From Pseudomonas neustonica (GTDB taxonomy: Bacteria > Pseudomonadota > Gammaproteobacteria > Pseudomonadales > Pseudomonadaceae): DNA of 64,000 nt. Location of the stretch: NCBI RefSeq assembly GCF_003797945.1, contig NZ_RKKU01000013.1, positions 1 through 64,000 of the forward strand, written 5' to 3'. The notes under the pieces were generated by a model. The model was given only the letters and a program-made list of their open reading frames with translations. It was not told the origin of the DNA and did not search any database. The translations under genes and the position numbers were made by a program. Of this stretch, positions 35,146-44,895 are shown piece after piece; position 1 is the stretch's first letter; every line of letters begins with the position of its first letter.

Positions 35146-36786
35146 ATGAAAAAGAATCTCTCACTCGCGGCCCGCATAGGTCTTGGCTTTGCCGCAATCG
35201 TATCATTGCTTATCTTGATCACCGCCATCGGTATTCAGCGCGTATGGTTCATTGACGCGACCCTGGAAGAAGTCAGCGAGAACGCGGCCAAGGTGCAGCG
35301 CTACGCAATCGACTTCCGTGGCAGTGTGCACAACCGGGCTATCGCCATTCGTGACGCCGTCCTGGTAAGCAATAACCGTGACATGAATGCGCACTTGGCA
35401 GAGGTTACCCGCCTTGAACGGGATTACAGTAAGGCGGCGGCGCTGATGGACAAGCTATACCAAAGCCCTAACGTCAGCGCGCAGGAGTTGACCTTGCTGC
35501 GCTCAATTCAGGCGATAGAAACCCAAGCACTACGCTCCACAAAGGCGCTGATTGAACTGCGTCAGTCCGGCAATATTGCAGACGCGCAGGCGCTGCTGCT
35601 CAAAGAGACATCTGGCTATTACACCGAGTGGTTAAAGCGCGTTAACGCCTTGATTGACTACGAAGGGGAGTCCATGGAGGTGGAGCTGGCCCTCGTTAAG
35701 TCCACTGCCAGTGGCTTTGTCAGTGTCATGCTGGTGGCCACGGCTATCGCGCTGCTGCTCAGTATCATTCTTTCTACCGTGATTATTCGCTTCGTTAAAT
35801 CAACCCTTGGCGCTGATCCTACCGAAGTGGCAACGGCGATACGTCGCCTTGCAGCAGGAGACCTGCAGCAGAGCATAACCACCGACTACCCCAACAGCGT
35901 AATGGATGTGCTCAAGACAGCCCTCGACCGCTTGGCCGAAACGGTGACCCAGGTTCGCAGCGCAGCGCACGAGGTCAATCAGTCTTCAACACAGCTGTTG
36001 ACCACCTCGTCCATGAACAAAGAGCAAATAAGCCTGCAAACCCGTGAGGCCCAGCAGGTCGCAGCGGCCATTTCACAGATGGCGGCAACGGTCAATGAGG
36101 TGTCTGGCTACGCCGCCAACGCCGCAGACGCAAGCCGACTGGCTGACGCAGAAGTAGAAAGCGCCAACCAGGTGGTTGCCGACACCACAAAGGCCATCGA
36201 GCAGCTTGCGGCAGCCATTGCAGAAACCACGGTAAACGTTGAGCAAATGTCGACAGACAGCGAGAAGATCGAAAGCGTTATTGAGGTAATTAACCCAATC
36301 GCATCGCAAACCAATTTGCTGGCATTGAATGCCGCGATAGAGGCGGCCAGGGCTGGGGAGCACGGTCGCGGATTTGCTGTGGTAGCCGATGAAGTTCGCT
36401 CTTTGGCAAACCGGACACAGCAATCCACGCAGACTATCCGTGACATGATCAGCGCGTTGCAGACCGGAACCGAAGCCTCTGCCCGGACCATGCGCAACAG
36501 CTGCGAGCTGGCCAACAGCACCGTGATAGCCACGCGCAATGCCCAAGGCATCCTGAGCAAGATCAGTGAAGAGGTGGGTGCAATAAACTCAATGAACGCG
36601 CAAATCGCCAGTGCAGCGCTGCAGCAGAGCACGGTCACTGAGGAGGTTGCGCAAAATATCAACCGCATTCATAGCTCTACCGTGGAGTCGGCAGCTGGCT
36701 CTGAGCAGGTGGATACGTCAAGCCAGGAGCTGTCGCGCCTGGCCGATGGGCTGACGCAAAAAATGGCCTTTTTCAAGGTTGCCTGA
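35146..36786 (+). CDS. Methyl-accepting chemotaxis protein with four-helix-bundle sensor
   Basis: The 546-residue receptor has a membrane helix at ~10-30 and a helical periplasmic domain of the 4HB_MCP type ([27 protein letters not shown]). A second helix (~183-205), HAMP and the signalling hairpin [25 protein letters not shown] (~385) follow. One oddity is [10 protein letters not shown], where most receptors have I..IADQTN. The ligand is unknown. The start ATG 35146 has no strong Shine-Dalgarno. The gene is divergent from oprH, sharing a 300-bp intergenic region with the PhoP sites, but regulation by PhoP is not implied. Confidence 0.9.
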   Translation: MKKNLSLAARIGLGFAAIVSLLILITAIGIQRVWFIDATLEEVSENAAKVQRYAIDFRGSVHNRAIAIRDAVLVSNNRDMNAHLAEVTRLERDYSKAAALMDKLYQSPNVSAQELTLLRSIQAIETQALRSTKALIELRQSGNIADAQALLLKETSGYYTEWLKRVNALIDYEGESMEVELALVKSTASGFVSVMLVATAIALLLSIILSTVIIRFVKSTLGADPTEVATAIRRLAAGDLQQSITTDYPNSVMDVLKTALDRLAETVTQVRSAAHEVNQSSTQLLTTSSMNKEQISLQTREAQQVAAAISQMAATVNEVSGYAANAADASRLADAEVESANQVVADTTKAIEQLAAAIAETTVNVEQMSTDSEKIESVIEVINPIASQTNLLALNAAIEAARAGEHGRGFAVVADEVRSLANRTQQSTQTIRDMISALQTGTEASARTMRNSCELANSTVIATRNAQGILSKISEEVGAINSMNAQIASAALQQSTVTEEVAQNINRIHSSTVESAAGSEQVDTSSQELSRLADGLTQKMAFFKVA

Positions 36787-36937
36787 GCCGGTCTTGCCCT
36801 GCGTGCCGCAGGTGAGGTTTTCAGCCTTTTGGCGCAGCTCAGCTCGAAGCGACTTGAAGTCAGGTCACTGAAGCAGGGTCGCGTCTTAGTGCTGCTAGAG
36901 CAGGGCCGGAAGGTGAATGACGATGCCAGGATTCTCT

Positions 36938-37738
36938 TTAAGGCTGCTGCGGACTTGGTGTCGGCAGCGCCTGAATGTTGCGCAGAATAGCGCGGGTAAT
37001 ATCTTCACGTTTGTGCAGGTCGTCCATCCGGTTGGGTGTATCGATGTTCAGCGCAAAAAACACCGGGCCTTCGGGCCACTCAACCCAGCCAACCCACCAA
37101 CCGTAACGGCCTTCCCAGCCGGTTTTGGCGCGCAGAATCCAGTTGCGCTGCGCCTCGACGATCATCAGATCTTTCACCAGCCGTTGATGCTCTATCTTGA
37201 AGGGTAACTTGTTGCGATACAGCTGTTGCAGAAAGCGGATCTGCTCCTGCGCCGAGATCGCCAGCTTACCGTCAATCCAGTAATCGCCCTGGGTAACCGA
37301 GGGATCGGCGTTGCCATAATCCAGCAGCTGCAGGTAGGCGCGTGCCCTGGGCTCACCAATGTTGCTGGCAAAGCCGCGATACACCCACACGGTTGAGTTG
37401 CGCATGGCGGTGCGCAGGGTCTGGTCCTGGTTGTGACCTGCGTAGCTGTGTTCAACACCGTCCCAGGGGAATACCTCAAACTCGTCGCGCACTGCTCCGG
37501 CGTCCAGCGCCATGAGCGTGTGGGGAATTTTGAAGGTAGAGGCAGGGGAGAAGCGCTGCGCTGCGCGCTCCGGGTTATGTACCCAGGCAGGTTGGTTGGG
37601 TGCGCGCTCATCTAACACCACGATGGTGCCCACGGCATTTTGCGCGGCAAATTCAGTTGCCCAGTCAGAACGCTCTTGGTTGGAGGCCTGCAGGGGCAGA
37701 GCAAGGATATACAGCAGGCATAGTAGTAGTTTTGGCAT
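36938..37738 (-). CDS. Class D beta-lactamase, OXA-50-like
   Basis: The 266-residue product starts at ATG 37738 (MPKLLLCLLYILALPLQA, a signal peptide); the longer open frame upstream lacks coding character. All class D motifs are present: S67-T-F-K70, S115-T-V, Y141-G-N and K205-T-G. Stretches such as RFSPASTFKIPHTL, HQRLVKDLMIVEA and ALNIDTPNRMDDL are near-identical in style to the chromosomal OXA-50/PoxB group of Pseudomonas. It hydrolyses penicillins in the periplasm, usually with weak activity. No mobile element or resistance-cassette context surrounds it, so it looks intrinsic. Confidence 0.92.
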   Translation of the reverse strand: MPKLLLCLLYILALPLQASNQERSDWATEFAAQNAVGTIVVLDERAPNQPAWVHNPERAAQRFSPASTFKIPHTLMALDAGAVRDEFEVFPWDGVEHSYAGHNQDQTLRTAMRNSTVWVYRGFASNIGEPRARAYLQLLDYGNADPSVTQGDYWIDGKLAISAQEQIRFLQQLYRNKLPFKIEHQRLVKDLMIVEAQRNWILRAKTGWEGRYGWWVGWVEWPEGPVFFALNIDTPNRMDDLHKREDITRAILRNIQALPTPSPQQP

Positions 37739-37814
37739 GGTTATCAGGGTCAATCGAGTTTGGCCAGGCGCCCAAGTCGGGCACGAATACGCGGCTACTT
37801 TAAAGTGTATAGGC

Positions 37815-38303
37815 TTAGCTACCAAGCCCCAGCCGGGTATGCCACTCGGCCAGCGACTCCTGCGGGTACTGATCACATAGTTTGTCATTTGCCCCGGCCT
37901 GCACCTCAACCCACGGCGCTTTGGAGCCGAGCATCAGGTGCGTGCGCTCGGGTGGTACCGGCAAGGGTGTATCGATAGCGGACGCGAGCGGATGTACCAG
38001 TTCTGGCCAGTTCGGGTCCCACAGCCATAAGGCACTGCCACACTCGCGGCAAAAATGGCGCTGGGCCGAGCTTTGCCGCCGCTCGCCGGTGTCGTCATCG
38101 GTCATCATCGCCTGATACACCTTCACATGCTCCAGCCCCTCTACCTTCAGCGTCTGATAGTCGCCGCCCAGGTTGATTGCATAACCGCCACCGCCCGCCG
38201 TCTTGCGGCAGATAGAGCAGTAACAGAGATTAAACGGGTAGGGCTGCGCCGATTCCAGTGAGAAATGAACACTGCCACAGTGGCAAGAGCCTTTGAGGTG
38301 CAT
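37815..38303 (-). CDS. GFA family protein
   Basis: The 162-residue protein has the GFA zinc pattern: GSCHCGSVHFSLE, CYCSICRKTAGGGGYAINLGG and HFCRECGSALWLWD. It is not closely similar to the GFA protein encoded at 18707-19126. A C-terminal extension (~125-162) ends with the helix YPQESLAEWHTRLGL. Enzymatic activity of this subgroup is not established. Monocistronic, 77 bp upstream of the beta-lactamase gene on the same strand, possibly read together by chance. Confidence 0.86.
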   Translation of the reverse strand: MHLKGSCHCGSVHFSLESAQPYPFNLCYCSICRKTAGGGGYAINLGGDYQTLKVEGLEHVKVYQAMMTDDDTGERRQSSAQRHFCRECGSALWLWDPNWPELVHPLASAIDTPLPVPPERTHLMLGSKAPWVEVQAGANDKLCDQYPQESLAEWHTRLGLGS

Positions 38304-38612
38304 GGGATTACCTCGTATTGGTTGCTAGGGTCGCGCACGAGCGAGTCCACTAGCGAGTGGTTTGTAGAAGCGCTCAGGGTAGCAGTCGACAGGATGTGAT
38401 ACACGGAGCATTGTGTGCTGCGGGCTGAAGACGACCAAGCAATAACTATCACATTGGGCGACCGAGATTCCAGCTAGCCGCTGTCCCAAGCAGTCCTCCA
38501 GTAAGCGATGTGTTAAAACACCTGCCCGCGAGAAGAGCGATCAGATTTTCTTGCAGGGCAGATTAGCAGCGCTAGCTGGTCTGGGATGCAGGCGCTGCTT
38601 CCATGCGGCTGG
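38304..38612. other. Intergenic region, nothing recognised
   Basis: About 310 bp between two minus-strand genes. A short GTGTTttAACAC dyad lies near 38510. No ORF with a credible start, RNA gene or strong terminator was seen. The promoter of the GFA gene should lie near 38304. Confidence 0.4.
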
Positions 38613-39140
38613 TCAGTCTTGCCTGGTGAATGTTACGCCCATGATTCTGATTTCTTTTACTGACTCTGCCGGTATGGCAAATTGAAATGCTTGTTTTCTG
38701 CCCGTTCGGCTCGGAATCGTAACCTGCAATGGGTTTGCGCCTATAGTCACGTTTGTCGCGTAACCGTCCATGTCAATCGCGATGACATTCTCTGACTCCA
38801 GCAGATTGATCAATCTGACCGGTTTGTCGCTGTTGTTTTTGAACCCTACTTCAATAGATGAAGCGCCGTCGCTAACGGCATTGACATTTAAGACGGTGCC
38901 CTCGATGTGGGCACGCAAGTCGTCAGCGTTATCAATAATGATGGCTTCGTCTTGACTGAGCCCGGTTTTGCGCCCCTCGTCTATACCATCGTCCACTCCA
39001 CCAATTAGGTCTTTACCGAACCTGACCATGCCCGATACGACTGATTTTGAAGCCTCGGTTACGGAGCTTTCTTCTGAGCTTTGGGCGTAAGAAACGGAGC
39101 TGAGTGTCGTGAGTGCTGCGGCGAATAGTATTTTTTTCAT
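38613..39140 (-). CDS. Hypothetical exported protein
   Basis: The 175-residue product starts at ATG 39140 (MKKILFAAALTTLSSVSYAQ), a good signal peptide. The mature part has a charged helical portion (~25-60) followed by a beta-rich domain with VLNVNAVSDGASSIEVGFKNNSDKPVRLINLLESENVIAIDMDGY, suggestive of an immunoglobulin-like or DUF-type beta sandwich. No family is recognised. The ribosome site is weak. The gene appears monocistronic; its likely location is the periplasm. Confidence 0.68.
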   Translation of the reverse strand: MKKILFAAALTTLSSVSYAQSSEESSVTEASKSVVSGMVRFGKDLIGGVDDGIDEGRKTGLSQDEAIIIDNADDLRAHIEGTVLNVNAVSDGASSIEVGFKNNSDKPVRLINLLESENVIAIDMDGYATNVTIGANPLQVTIPSRTGRKQAFQFAIPAESVKEIRIMGVTFTRQD

Positions 39141-39437
39141 TGGCAATCTTATGTGAAGAGTTCTTTCGGGAGGGAAGGCAACCAATGCCTACGCCAGGGC
39201 GCATTGCGCGCTGACACCGAATGAGTTCTATTGAAGTTAAACTGTCCGTGTTCCAGCAACCTATATATCCCTATTGTGGCAGTCGTATCGCTCGGGAAAA
39301 AATCAGTGCGCGAGCGTCAGTACTGCCTGGTGAATGGGTAGTTTGCTGCTTGTTGAATGGTGCTATAGGGCGTTCGCGCTGCCAACCTGATCTTCCGGAA
39401 AATGCTACTCAGTCCACAGCGCGCGCTTCTCACATCG

Positions 39438-40640
39438 CTATTCGGGCTGTTTTTCCCGGTCGATGGCCGCTTGCACTTGGCGGTAAAAGGCCAGGCGTTG
39501 TTTAGCCTGGTCGCCGCCTTGACGGTCTGTCGCCTGCGGCCAGTTGCCATTGGATGCAATTACCAGTTGCCGCGCGGGATCGATAAAGATGCCCTGGCCG
39601 AAAATCCCTTGGGCGATGTAGGCACCATCATCCAGTGTCCACCACTGATAGCCGTAGCCGTGTCCGGGCACACCGATATCCGCCTGTTTGGTAGTTGCCT
39701 CGGCAATCCAGCCCTCAGGCAATACGGACTCACCACGGGCGATACCGCCACCCATCATGAACAGACCAAAGCGGGCAAAGTCGCGGGTCGCAGCCTGCAT
39801 GCAGCAGCCACCGATTTCATGCCCGGTGGAGCCCAGCAGCCAGGTTGCGTCCTGCTGCATGCCAAAGGGCTTCCAGACTTTCTCGGAGAGGTATTCAGAC
39901 AGGGTTTTGTTCGCGGCGGAACTCGCCAGCACGCCAATCAGATTGGTCTCGCCGGTTTTATAAACCCACTTGGTACCGGGCTCTGCTTCAGACTTTAGTT
40001 GGCGCATATAACTCACGGTCACATCCACGCCCGGCTCGGCCTTGTGCGAGTTAAACAGCGCTACGTCTGATTGCGGGTCCGCGTAGTCCTCGTTCCAGGC
40101 CACGCCGGAGGTCATGGTCAGCAGCTGCTTGATGGTAACGTTGTCGTAAGCGGAGCCCTTCAGGTCGGGGATGTAGTCCGACACCATGTCGTCGATGCTC
40201 TTGATGTAGCCATCCTTGATGGCGGCACCGACCAATGTGGAGGTAAAAGACTTGGCCACCGAGAAACTGGTCCAGCGCCCTTCAGGGCCAAAGTCCAGCC
40301 CATACTTTTCCAGCCGCACCTTGCCGTCCTGCACGATCACCAGGGCAGCGGCGCGCTGCGAATCCATATAGGCATCCACATCCAGGCCAACATCCAGCGG
40401 CGCGCCCTCAGGCAATGGGTACACATTATCGCCAGCCGCAATAACCCGCGAGTCACTCAAGGCGGGGACGCGGTCCAGCGCACGAAAGCCAGCATCGCGC
40501 TGGGCTGTAGACCAGAAAAGTACATTACCGTCAGTAGGGAAGCTCAAGACCAGCCCCCGCATATCCTTGTCGGCCGTCGCCCAGAACACGCTGCATCCTA
40601 CTACCAGCAGCAATACGATCGAGATAATCCCTTTTTTCAT
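39438..40640 (-). CDS. Serine hydrolase of the beta-lactamase/6-aminohexanoate-dimer hydrolase fold
   Basis: The 400-residue protein starts at ATG 40640 with AAGGAG behind it, followed by a membrane-anchor or lipoprotein-like leader (VLLLVVGC). The class C-like serine hydrolase motifs are S127-V-A-K130 in WTSFSVAKSFTS, the catalytic Tyr in KWVYKTGETN (~237) and GHGYGYQWW near the C-terminus. Related enzymes are family VIII esterases, nylon-oligomer hydrolases and D-aminopeptidases. Substrate is unknown. LTMTSGVAW is the typical following helix. Monocistronic. Confidence 0.88.
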   Translation of the reverse strand: MKKGIISIVLLLVVGCSVFWATADKDMRGLVLSFPTDGNVLFWSTAQRDAGFRALDRVPALSDSRVIAAGDNVYPLPEGAPLDVGLDVDAYMDSQRAAALVIVQDGKVRLEKYGLDFGPEGRWTSFSVAKSFTSTLVGAAIKDGYIKSIDDMVSDYIPDLKGSAYDNVTIKQLLTMTSGVAWNEDYADPQSDVALFNSHKAEPGVDVTVSYMRQLKSEAEPGTKWVYKTGETNLIGVLASSAANKTLSEYLSEKVWKPFGMQQDATWLLGSTGHEIGGCCMQAATRDFARFGLFMMGGGIARGESVLPEGWIAEATTKQADIGVPGHGYGYQWWTLDDGAYIAQGIFGQGIFIDPARQLVIASNGNWPQATDRQGGDQAKQRLAFYRQVQAAIDREKQPE

Positions 40641-40898
40641 GCTTATGCTCCTTCTTGTTTTTGTAGGGTCATAGTAGGGCAGTGAGGGGTTTTTAGGGGA
40701 TGTTATCAGGCGTATAACCAGTGGTGATTTTGGGATAGTTGATAAGGGAATGCTTTCTGCCCGCTAGCCGGTAATCCGGCTTTGGAATACACCGGTCGTT
40801 TCACAGGCCCCCGACAGGTGAGCAACGACTGCTCACACATCAAAGCTAACCGGTGCGAGCACGCTGCCGGCTGGCCTTGGTGACGCCGCGATCAATAC

Positions 40899-41804
40899 TC
40901 AGCTTAGCGGCGCGTCACCTATCAATTCCCGCTGTACCCGTACCGCCGTGCTCTTGGGACGCACGTGCTTACCGCTGCCCTCCAGATGGGCTCGCGTGAA
41001 GGCCGCGCCGAACAGCAGGATCATCGAAGAGTAATTAACCCACAGCAGCAGTAGTGCCAGGGAGCCTGCGGCGCCGTAGGCTGATGCCGTCGCGGTATAG
41101 GCTAAGTAAATGGAGATAAGGGTGCGGCCCACCATGAACAATAAAGCGGTAATGAACGCGCCCAGCAACACCTCGCGCCACGATAGCAGCACATCGGGGA
41201 GGATCTTGAACATCGCAGCGAACAACAGCGTGGTAACTAACAGCGACAGGGCCAACTCCACCCCGACCATAGTTCCCCCGGGAATAGGTAGCCAGTCTTT
41301 GGCGTAGGCCATAATGGCGCTAGAAACGACGGACAACATCAGCGACACCAGCAGAATAAAGCCGATTGCCAGGATAATAGTAAGCGACAACAACCGGCTT
41401 TTGACAAATAGCCACAGGTTGTTGCGAGTAGGGCGGGGCGCGACGCCCCAGATCTGATTCAGCGACTGCTGCATCTTTGCGAACACCGTGGTGGCACCCA
41501 CGATGGTGGCAATAATCCCGATCAGCGCCGGCCAGATGCCGCTTTGGTCGATTTGCGAATTAGCCACTGCAGTTTGTATTGTCTCTGCAGCTTCTGGACC
41601 GAGCGTCCCCTCCAGCTGCGCAAAAAGCTGACCCTTAACCGCGCTCTCGCCGATAACCAGGCCGACCAGCGCAACCACCACGACCAGCACCGGCGCGATG
41701 GAAAAAACAGTGAAAAATGCCAGTGCAGCCGCATAAATAAAGGCCTGGCTATCGAGCCAGTTTTTGATCGCGGCACGGAGTATGTTGAACCAGTACATGA
41801 TCAT
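40899..41804 (-). CDS. YihY/BrkB family inner membrane protein
   Basis: The 301-residue product starts at MIMYWFNILRAAIKNWLDSQAFIYAAALAFFTVFSIAPVL (ATG 41804; a second ATG is two codons later); the longer frame has a non-conserved head. Six membrane helices and the family pattern WGVAPRPTRNNLWLFVKSRLLSL and YGAAGSLALLLLWVNYSSMILLFGAAFTRA are seen. The family was once called ribonuclease BN and is now viewed as a membrane protein of unknown, possibly transport, function. It is followed upstream by an mscS-type gene. Confidence 0.88.
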   Translation of the reverse strand: MIMYWFNILRAAIKNWLDSQAFIYAAALAFFTVFSIAPVLVVVVALVGLVIGESAVKGQLFAQLEGTLGPEAAETIQTAVANSQIDQSGIWPALIGIIATIVGATTVFAKMQQSLNQIWGVAPRPTRNNLWLFVKSRLLSLTIILAIGFILLVSLMLSVVSSAIMAYAKDWLPIPGGTMVGVELALSLLVTTLLFAAMFKILPDVLLSWREVLLGAFITALLFMVGRTLISIYLAYTATASAYGAAGSLALLLLWVNYSSMILLFGAAFTRAHLEGSGKHVRPKSTAVRVQRELIGDAPLS

Positions 41805-42000
41805 AGGGACACGTTGCTGTGAAAGCTGAAAACCATCGTCAAAACACCTTAGTCTTGAAGCCAATCTCGCGGATAGGCGGCCATTATAGGCATGGGCGGC
41901 GCGCCTAAACACCTGTCATAGAACAGAAAGCCGGTCGTCCGACGTGGTCGTCAACGCCAGCTTAAAGCGCAGCTGACATCAGACCATGGCCATTCGGGCG

Positions 42001-42882
42001 TTACGAGTCTGTCTGGTCTTTTCCAGCAAAGGGCACGGGGCCACTGAATGTAAGGGTTCTTTGCGGGAATGGAATTTCAATACCGGCCTCGTCCAGAGCC
42101 CGTTTAATGGCCGCGACTACCTGATCGCGCGATTCGCGAATATCGACCGGTTTACTCTGGGTCCACCATGTCACTTCAAAATCAATTGAGCTGGCGCCAA
42201 AGCCCTGAGCAAAAACCTGTACCGGCTTATCTTTATTGACCGCACCAACACCTTCTACCGCTGCACGAATAACCTCGCGGCTTTCATCTACGTCTTCGCC
42301 GTAACCAACACCGCATTGAATGGTAATGCGCCTTGATGTCTGGTCGGTCAAAATACGCAACGGATTGGAGTAGAGATAACCGTTAGGCACTATCGTCAGT
42401 ACACCATCAGTGCGGCGGATATAGGTATCGCGGATGCTGATGTGCTTGATCTGTCCTTCCACGTCTTCACATTCAATATAGTCATCAATGCGCATCGGTT
42501 CGCGCATCAATAACAGCAGCCCGGCCAGCAGGTTTTCGAAGGTATCCTTGAACGCCAAGCCAATGGCGATAGACCCAATCCCCAGGCCAGCCAATAATTT
42601 GGTCGGCGTTAAGCCAGGCATCGCAATCATTGCCGCAATCAAAATACCGATGCCCCAGATGCCAATGACGATGATTTTGCGCAAGGCTTCCTGCAAAGAC
42701 GGGCGCAAACCCGATCTCGTGGTCGCTTTAATGAACACTTTCACCACGATGACCTTGATCAACCAGGTAAAAAACAAAAAAGCCAGCGCGGCGATGAGTT
42801 GCGGGGCGCTTTCAATAAAGGACGTTAAAGCACTATTCAGCTGATCTTTTAGAATCGTTAGCGGGTTGATATCGAACTCCAT
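42001..42882 (-). CDS. Small-conductance mechanosensitive channel (MscS family)
   Basis: The 293-residue protein has three predicted membrane helices in the first 110 residues. The third contains the Gly/Ala-rich pore helix LAGLGIGSIAIGLAFKDTFENLLAGLLLL, and the MscS beta domain follows (IDDYIECEDVEGQIKHISIRDTYIRRTDGVLTIVPN) with a C-terminal alpha/beta domain. It releases solutes on hypo-osmotic shock. AAGGA is 6 nt before ATG 42882. The C-terminus after ~280 is a short unstructured tail. Minus-strand neighbours are unrelated. Confidence 0.93.
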   Translation of the reverse strand: MEFDINPLTILKDQLNSALTSFIESAPQLIAALAFLFFTWLIKVIVVKVFIKATTRSGLRPSLQEALRKIIVIGIWGIGILIAAMIAMPGLTPTKLLAGLGIGSIAIGLAFKDTFENLLAGLLLLMREPMRIDDYIECEDVEGQIKHISIRDTYIRRTDGVLTIVPNGYLYSNPLRILTDQTSRRITIQCGVGYGEDVDESREVIRAAVEGVGAVNKDKPVQVFAQGFGASSIDFEVTWWTQSKPVDIRESRDQVVAAIKRALDEAGIEIPFPQRTLTFSGPVPFAGKDQTDS

Positions 42883-43400
42883 CAGCGTTCCTTTACGTAT
42901 GCGTTGTTATTATTGAGATTAACTCAGTTTTACCCAAAAAAGCGGCGCGCTCGCGGTCATGCACTTGAGTAGCTGTTGTTAGGGCACTACAAGCCATAAC
43001 AGCTGGATACCTACCTTGGTTGCCAACAAGCGCAATCATGCTCCGTCATTCACAATAGCGATCAGCTGAGCGTCGGAGCAATGCCATTTTCTGTCATCAG
43101 GCTCGTTTCGGTCATCTACCAACGCATGCGCCATCAACCCCCAACGCTTGCTACCCGGCGCTAGGCTGGATTTTAGTTAGCTCTTTGGCCGTGGTTTTGC
43201 GCTAGATGACAGGCGGCTTAGACTAAGGGCAGGTGAACATTAACGCCGGATGAAAATGTGAATCTGAACTCTCGTTTTCCGCTACGATCAGACAGTTCAG
43301 CGACGCGGGTCACCCAGGCGCTTAGGGCATGCCGCTCGTTCTGCGCGCTAACAACGGTTAGCGCAGCGCCAAAGCACCTACCTTATTCAGGAGAATAAAA
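42883..43400. other. 518-bp intergenic region with one dispersed repeat
   Basis: This region lies between the divergent mscS-type and oxidoreductase genes. It contains a copy of the CAGGTGAA...ATCTGA repeat (43226-43268) and must hold both promoters. No ORF with family resemblance was found. Confidence 0.45.
43226..43268. repeat. Dispersed short repeat, copy 1
   Basis: AGGGCAGGTGAACATTAACG ends in GAATCTGAAC, the same layout as copies at 44858, 46596 and 47606: (T)AGGGnCAGGTGAA near one end, ATTAA inside, and ATCTGA at the other end. The ends are imperfect inverted repeats, like REP/MITE hairpins. Confidence 0.55.
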
Positions 43401-44528
43401 GTGTCAGATACCAACATCGAACTGATTTCCACCATTAGCGAAGACAACAAACTAGAACTTGCCCTGCGCGAGATCGAGATTCCCGAGCCCGGCGAAAACG
43501 ACGTAATCATCCGCATCGAAGCCGCCCCGATTAACCCATCTGACCTGGGCGTGATGTTCAGTGCGGCCGATATGACCACTGCCAAGCAATCCGGTAGCGA
43601 CGAGCGCCCAGTCATCAATGCCGATGTGCCGGCCAAGTTTATGGGCGCGGTTAAAAAGCGGATTGGCAAGGCAATACCTGTTGGCAACGAAGGCGCCGGT
43701 ACTGTCGTCGCAGCGGGTTCATCCGCCGCTGCACAAGCCCTGATGGGCAAAACGGTCGCCTTCATCGGCGGTGGCAGCTATCGCAAATTCCTGCGTGCCA
43801 ATGCGCAAAGCTGTCTGGAGCTGGAGCCAGGTACCACTGCGGAAGAGGGCGCTTCCAGCTTTGTTAATCCGCTGACGGCATTGACAATGGTAGAAACCAT
43901 GCGCGCCGAAGGTCACAAGGCTATCGTGCACGCGGCCGCCGCCTCTAACCTCGGGCAAATGCTCAACCGCATCTGCATCGCCGACGGCATCGATCTGGTC
44001 AATATCGTCCGTAAGGAAGAGCAGGAAACCTTGCTGCGCGACCAGGGTGCCAAGTATGTGGTCAACTCCAGTAAAGACAGCTTTATGGCCGACCTGACCC
44101 AGGCACTGATCGACACCGGCGCGACCATCGCGTTTGATCCCATCGGTGGCGGTAAATTGGCCAGTGATATTCTCACCTGCATGGAAGCCGCCGTATCGCG
44201 CGACATCACTGAATACAGCGTGTATGGATCTACCATCTTCAAACAGGTGTATATCTATGGCGGCCTTGATCGCGGCCCCATCACGCTCAACCGCAGCTTT
44301 GGTTTTGCCTGGGGTGTGAACGGCTTTTTGTTGTTCAACGCGTTAGGCAAACTGAACAAGGACACTGTCGTCGCCATGCGCAAGCGCATCGCCGCCGAGA
44401 TCAAAACCACCTTCGCCAGTAGCTACACTCACGAAGTGTCTCTGGCCGGTGCATTGAAACTGGAGTCGATGGCGGTATACGGCAAGCAAGCTACCGGAGA
44501 GAAGTTCCTGATCAAGCCGCAGAGCTAA
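43401..44528 (+). CDS. Zinc-free MDR oxidoreductase (quinone-oxidoreductase-like)
   Basis: The 375-residue protein starts at GTG 43401 after CAGGAGAATAAAA. It is a medium-chain dehydrogenase/reductase with IPEPGENDVIIRIEAAPINPSDLG at the N-terminus and a nucleotide-binding half containing IVHAAAASNLGQMLNRI. Cysteine zinc ligands are absent. The cofactor motif is degenerate (AAASNLGQ instead of GxGxxG), so the coenzyme preference is uncertain. A role in reducing quinones or enals is only a family guess. A terminator-like hairpin follows at 44568. Confidence 0.85.
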   Translation: MSDTNIELISTISEDNKLELALREIEIPEPGENDVIIRIEAAPINPSDLGVMFSAADMTTAKQSGSDERPVINADVPAKFMGAVKKRIGKAIPVGNEGAGTVVAAGSSAAAQALMGKTVAFIGGGSYRKFLRANAQSCLELEPGTTAEEGASSFVNPLTALTMVETMRAEGHKAIVHAAAASNLGQMLNRICIADGIDLVNIVRKEEQETLLRDQGAKYVVNSSKDSFMADLTQALIDTGATIAFDPIGGGKLASDILTCMEAAVSRDITEYSVYGSTIFKQVYIYGGLDRGPITLNRSFGFAWGVNGFLLFNALGKLNKDTVVAMRKRIAAEIKTTFASSYTHEVSLAGALKLESMAVYGKQATGEKFLIKPQS

Positions 44529-44567
44529 GGTCCAAGGTTTGATTTTTGGCCGCAAGGCCATGCTGGG

Positions 44568-44595
44568 ACGCTGGAGTCAGGTTGGCTCCAGCGTC
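44568..44595 (+). terminator. Terminator-like hairpin after the MDR oxidoreductase gene
   Basis: GACGCTGGAG and CTCCAGCGTC pair perfectly over 10 bp around an 8-nt loop, 40 nt past the stop codon. T-tract is absent (TGCAAAAAG follows). Confidence 0.55.
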
Positions 44596-44857
44596 TGCAA
44601 AAAGCGTAACGCTGCCTACTGACTCTGGCCCCAACCCTGGTTCTGAAGGCTGCGGCTTTACTGTCGTCGTATTCGTCGTTCAGCCTGTCATAGCGTGCCG
44701 CCAGACCCTGATCCTTGATCTGGATAATGGATCGGAACTGCGCAAAAAAGACTCAAACTGTTCTTTGGCATCGCTTGCGTCTTCTGAACCGACTCCACGC
44801 GATCAACCATAATACCGCGCTTGTGAACGCCCGCTCCCTCCATCGCGCATCACCCAA

Positions 44858-44892
44858 TGATTAACGCCGAGCAACGGATGTTCATCTGACCG
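44858..44892. repeat. Dispersed short repeat, copy 2 (partial)
   Basis: TGATTAACGCCG...GATGTTCATCTGACCGC shares ATTAACGCCG with copy 1 and TTCATCTGAC with copy 4, but lacks the AGGGTCAGGTGAA end. Confidence 0.45.
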
Positions 44893-44895
44893 CAA

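Larger units (their letters stand above)
44529..44895. other. Intergenic region at the left border of the accessory island
   Basis: After the hairpin at 44568-44595, the minus strand of ~44620-44810 reads as two short coding-like stretches in different frames (EDASDAKEQFESF, then IIQIKDQGLAARYDRLNDEY), joined across a run of six T. This may be a decayed gene remnant, though no family is recognised. A partial dispersed repeat lies at 44858-44892. Confidence 0.35.

Noticed and set aside
44620-44810. Decayed gene with a frameshift at a six-T run
   Set aside because: Two short coding-like stretches exist in different frames, but no family is recognisable; kept only as a remark in the intergenic entry.
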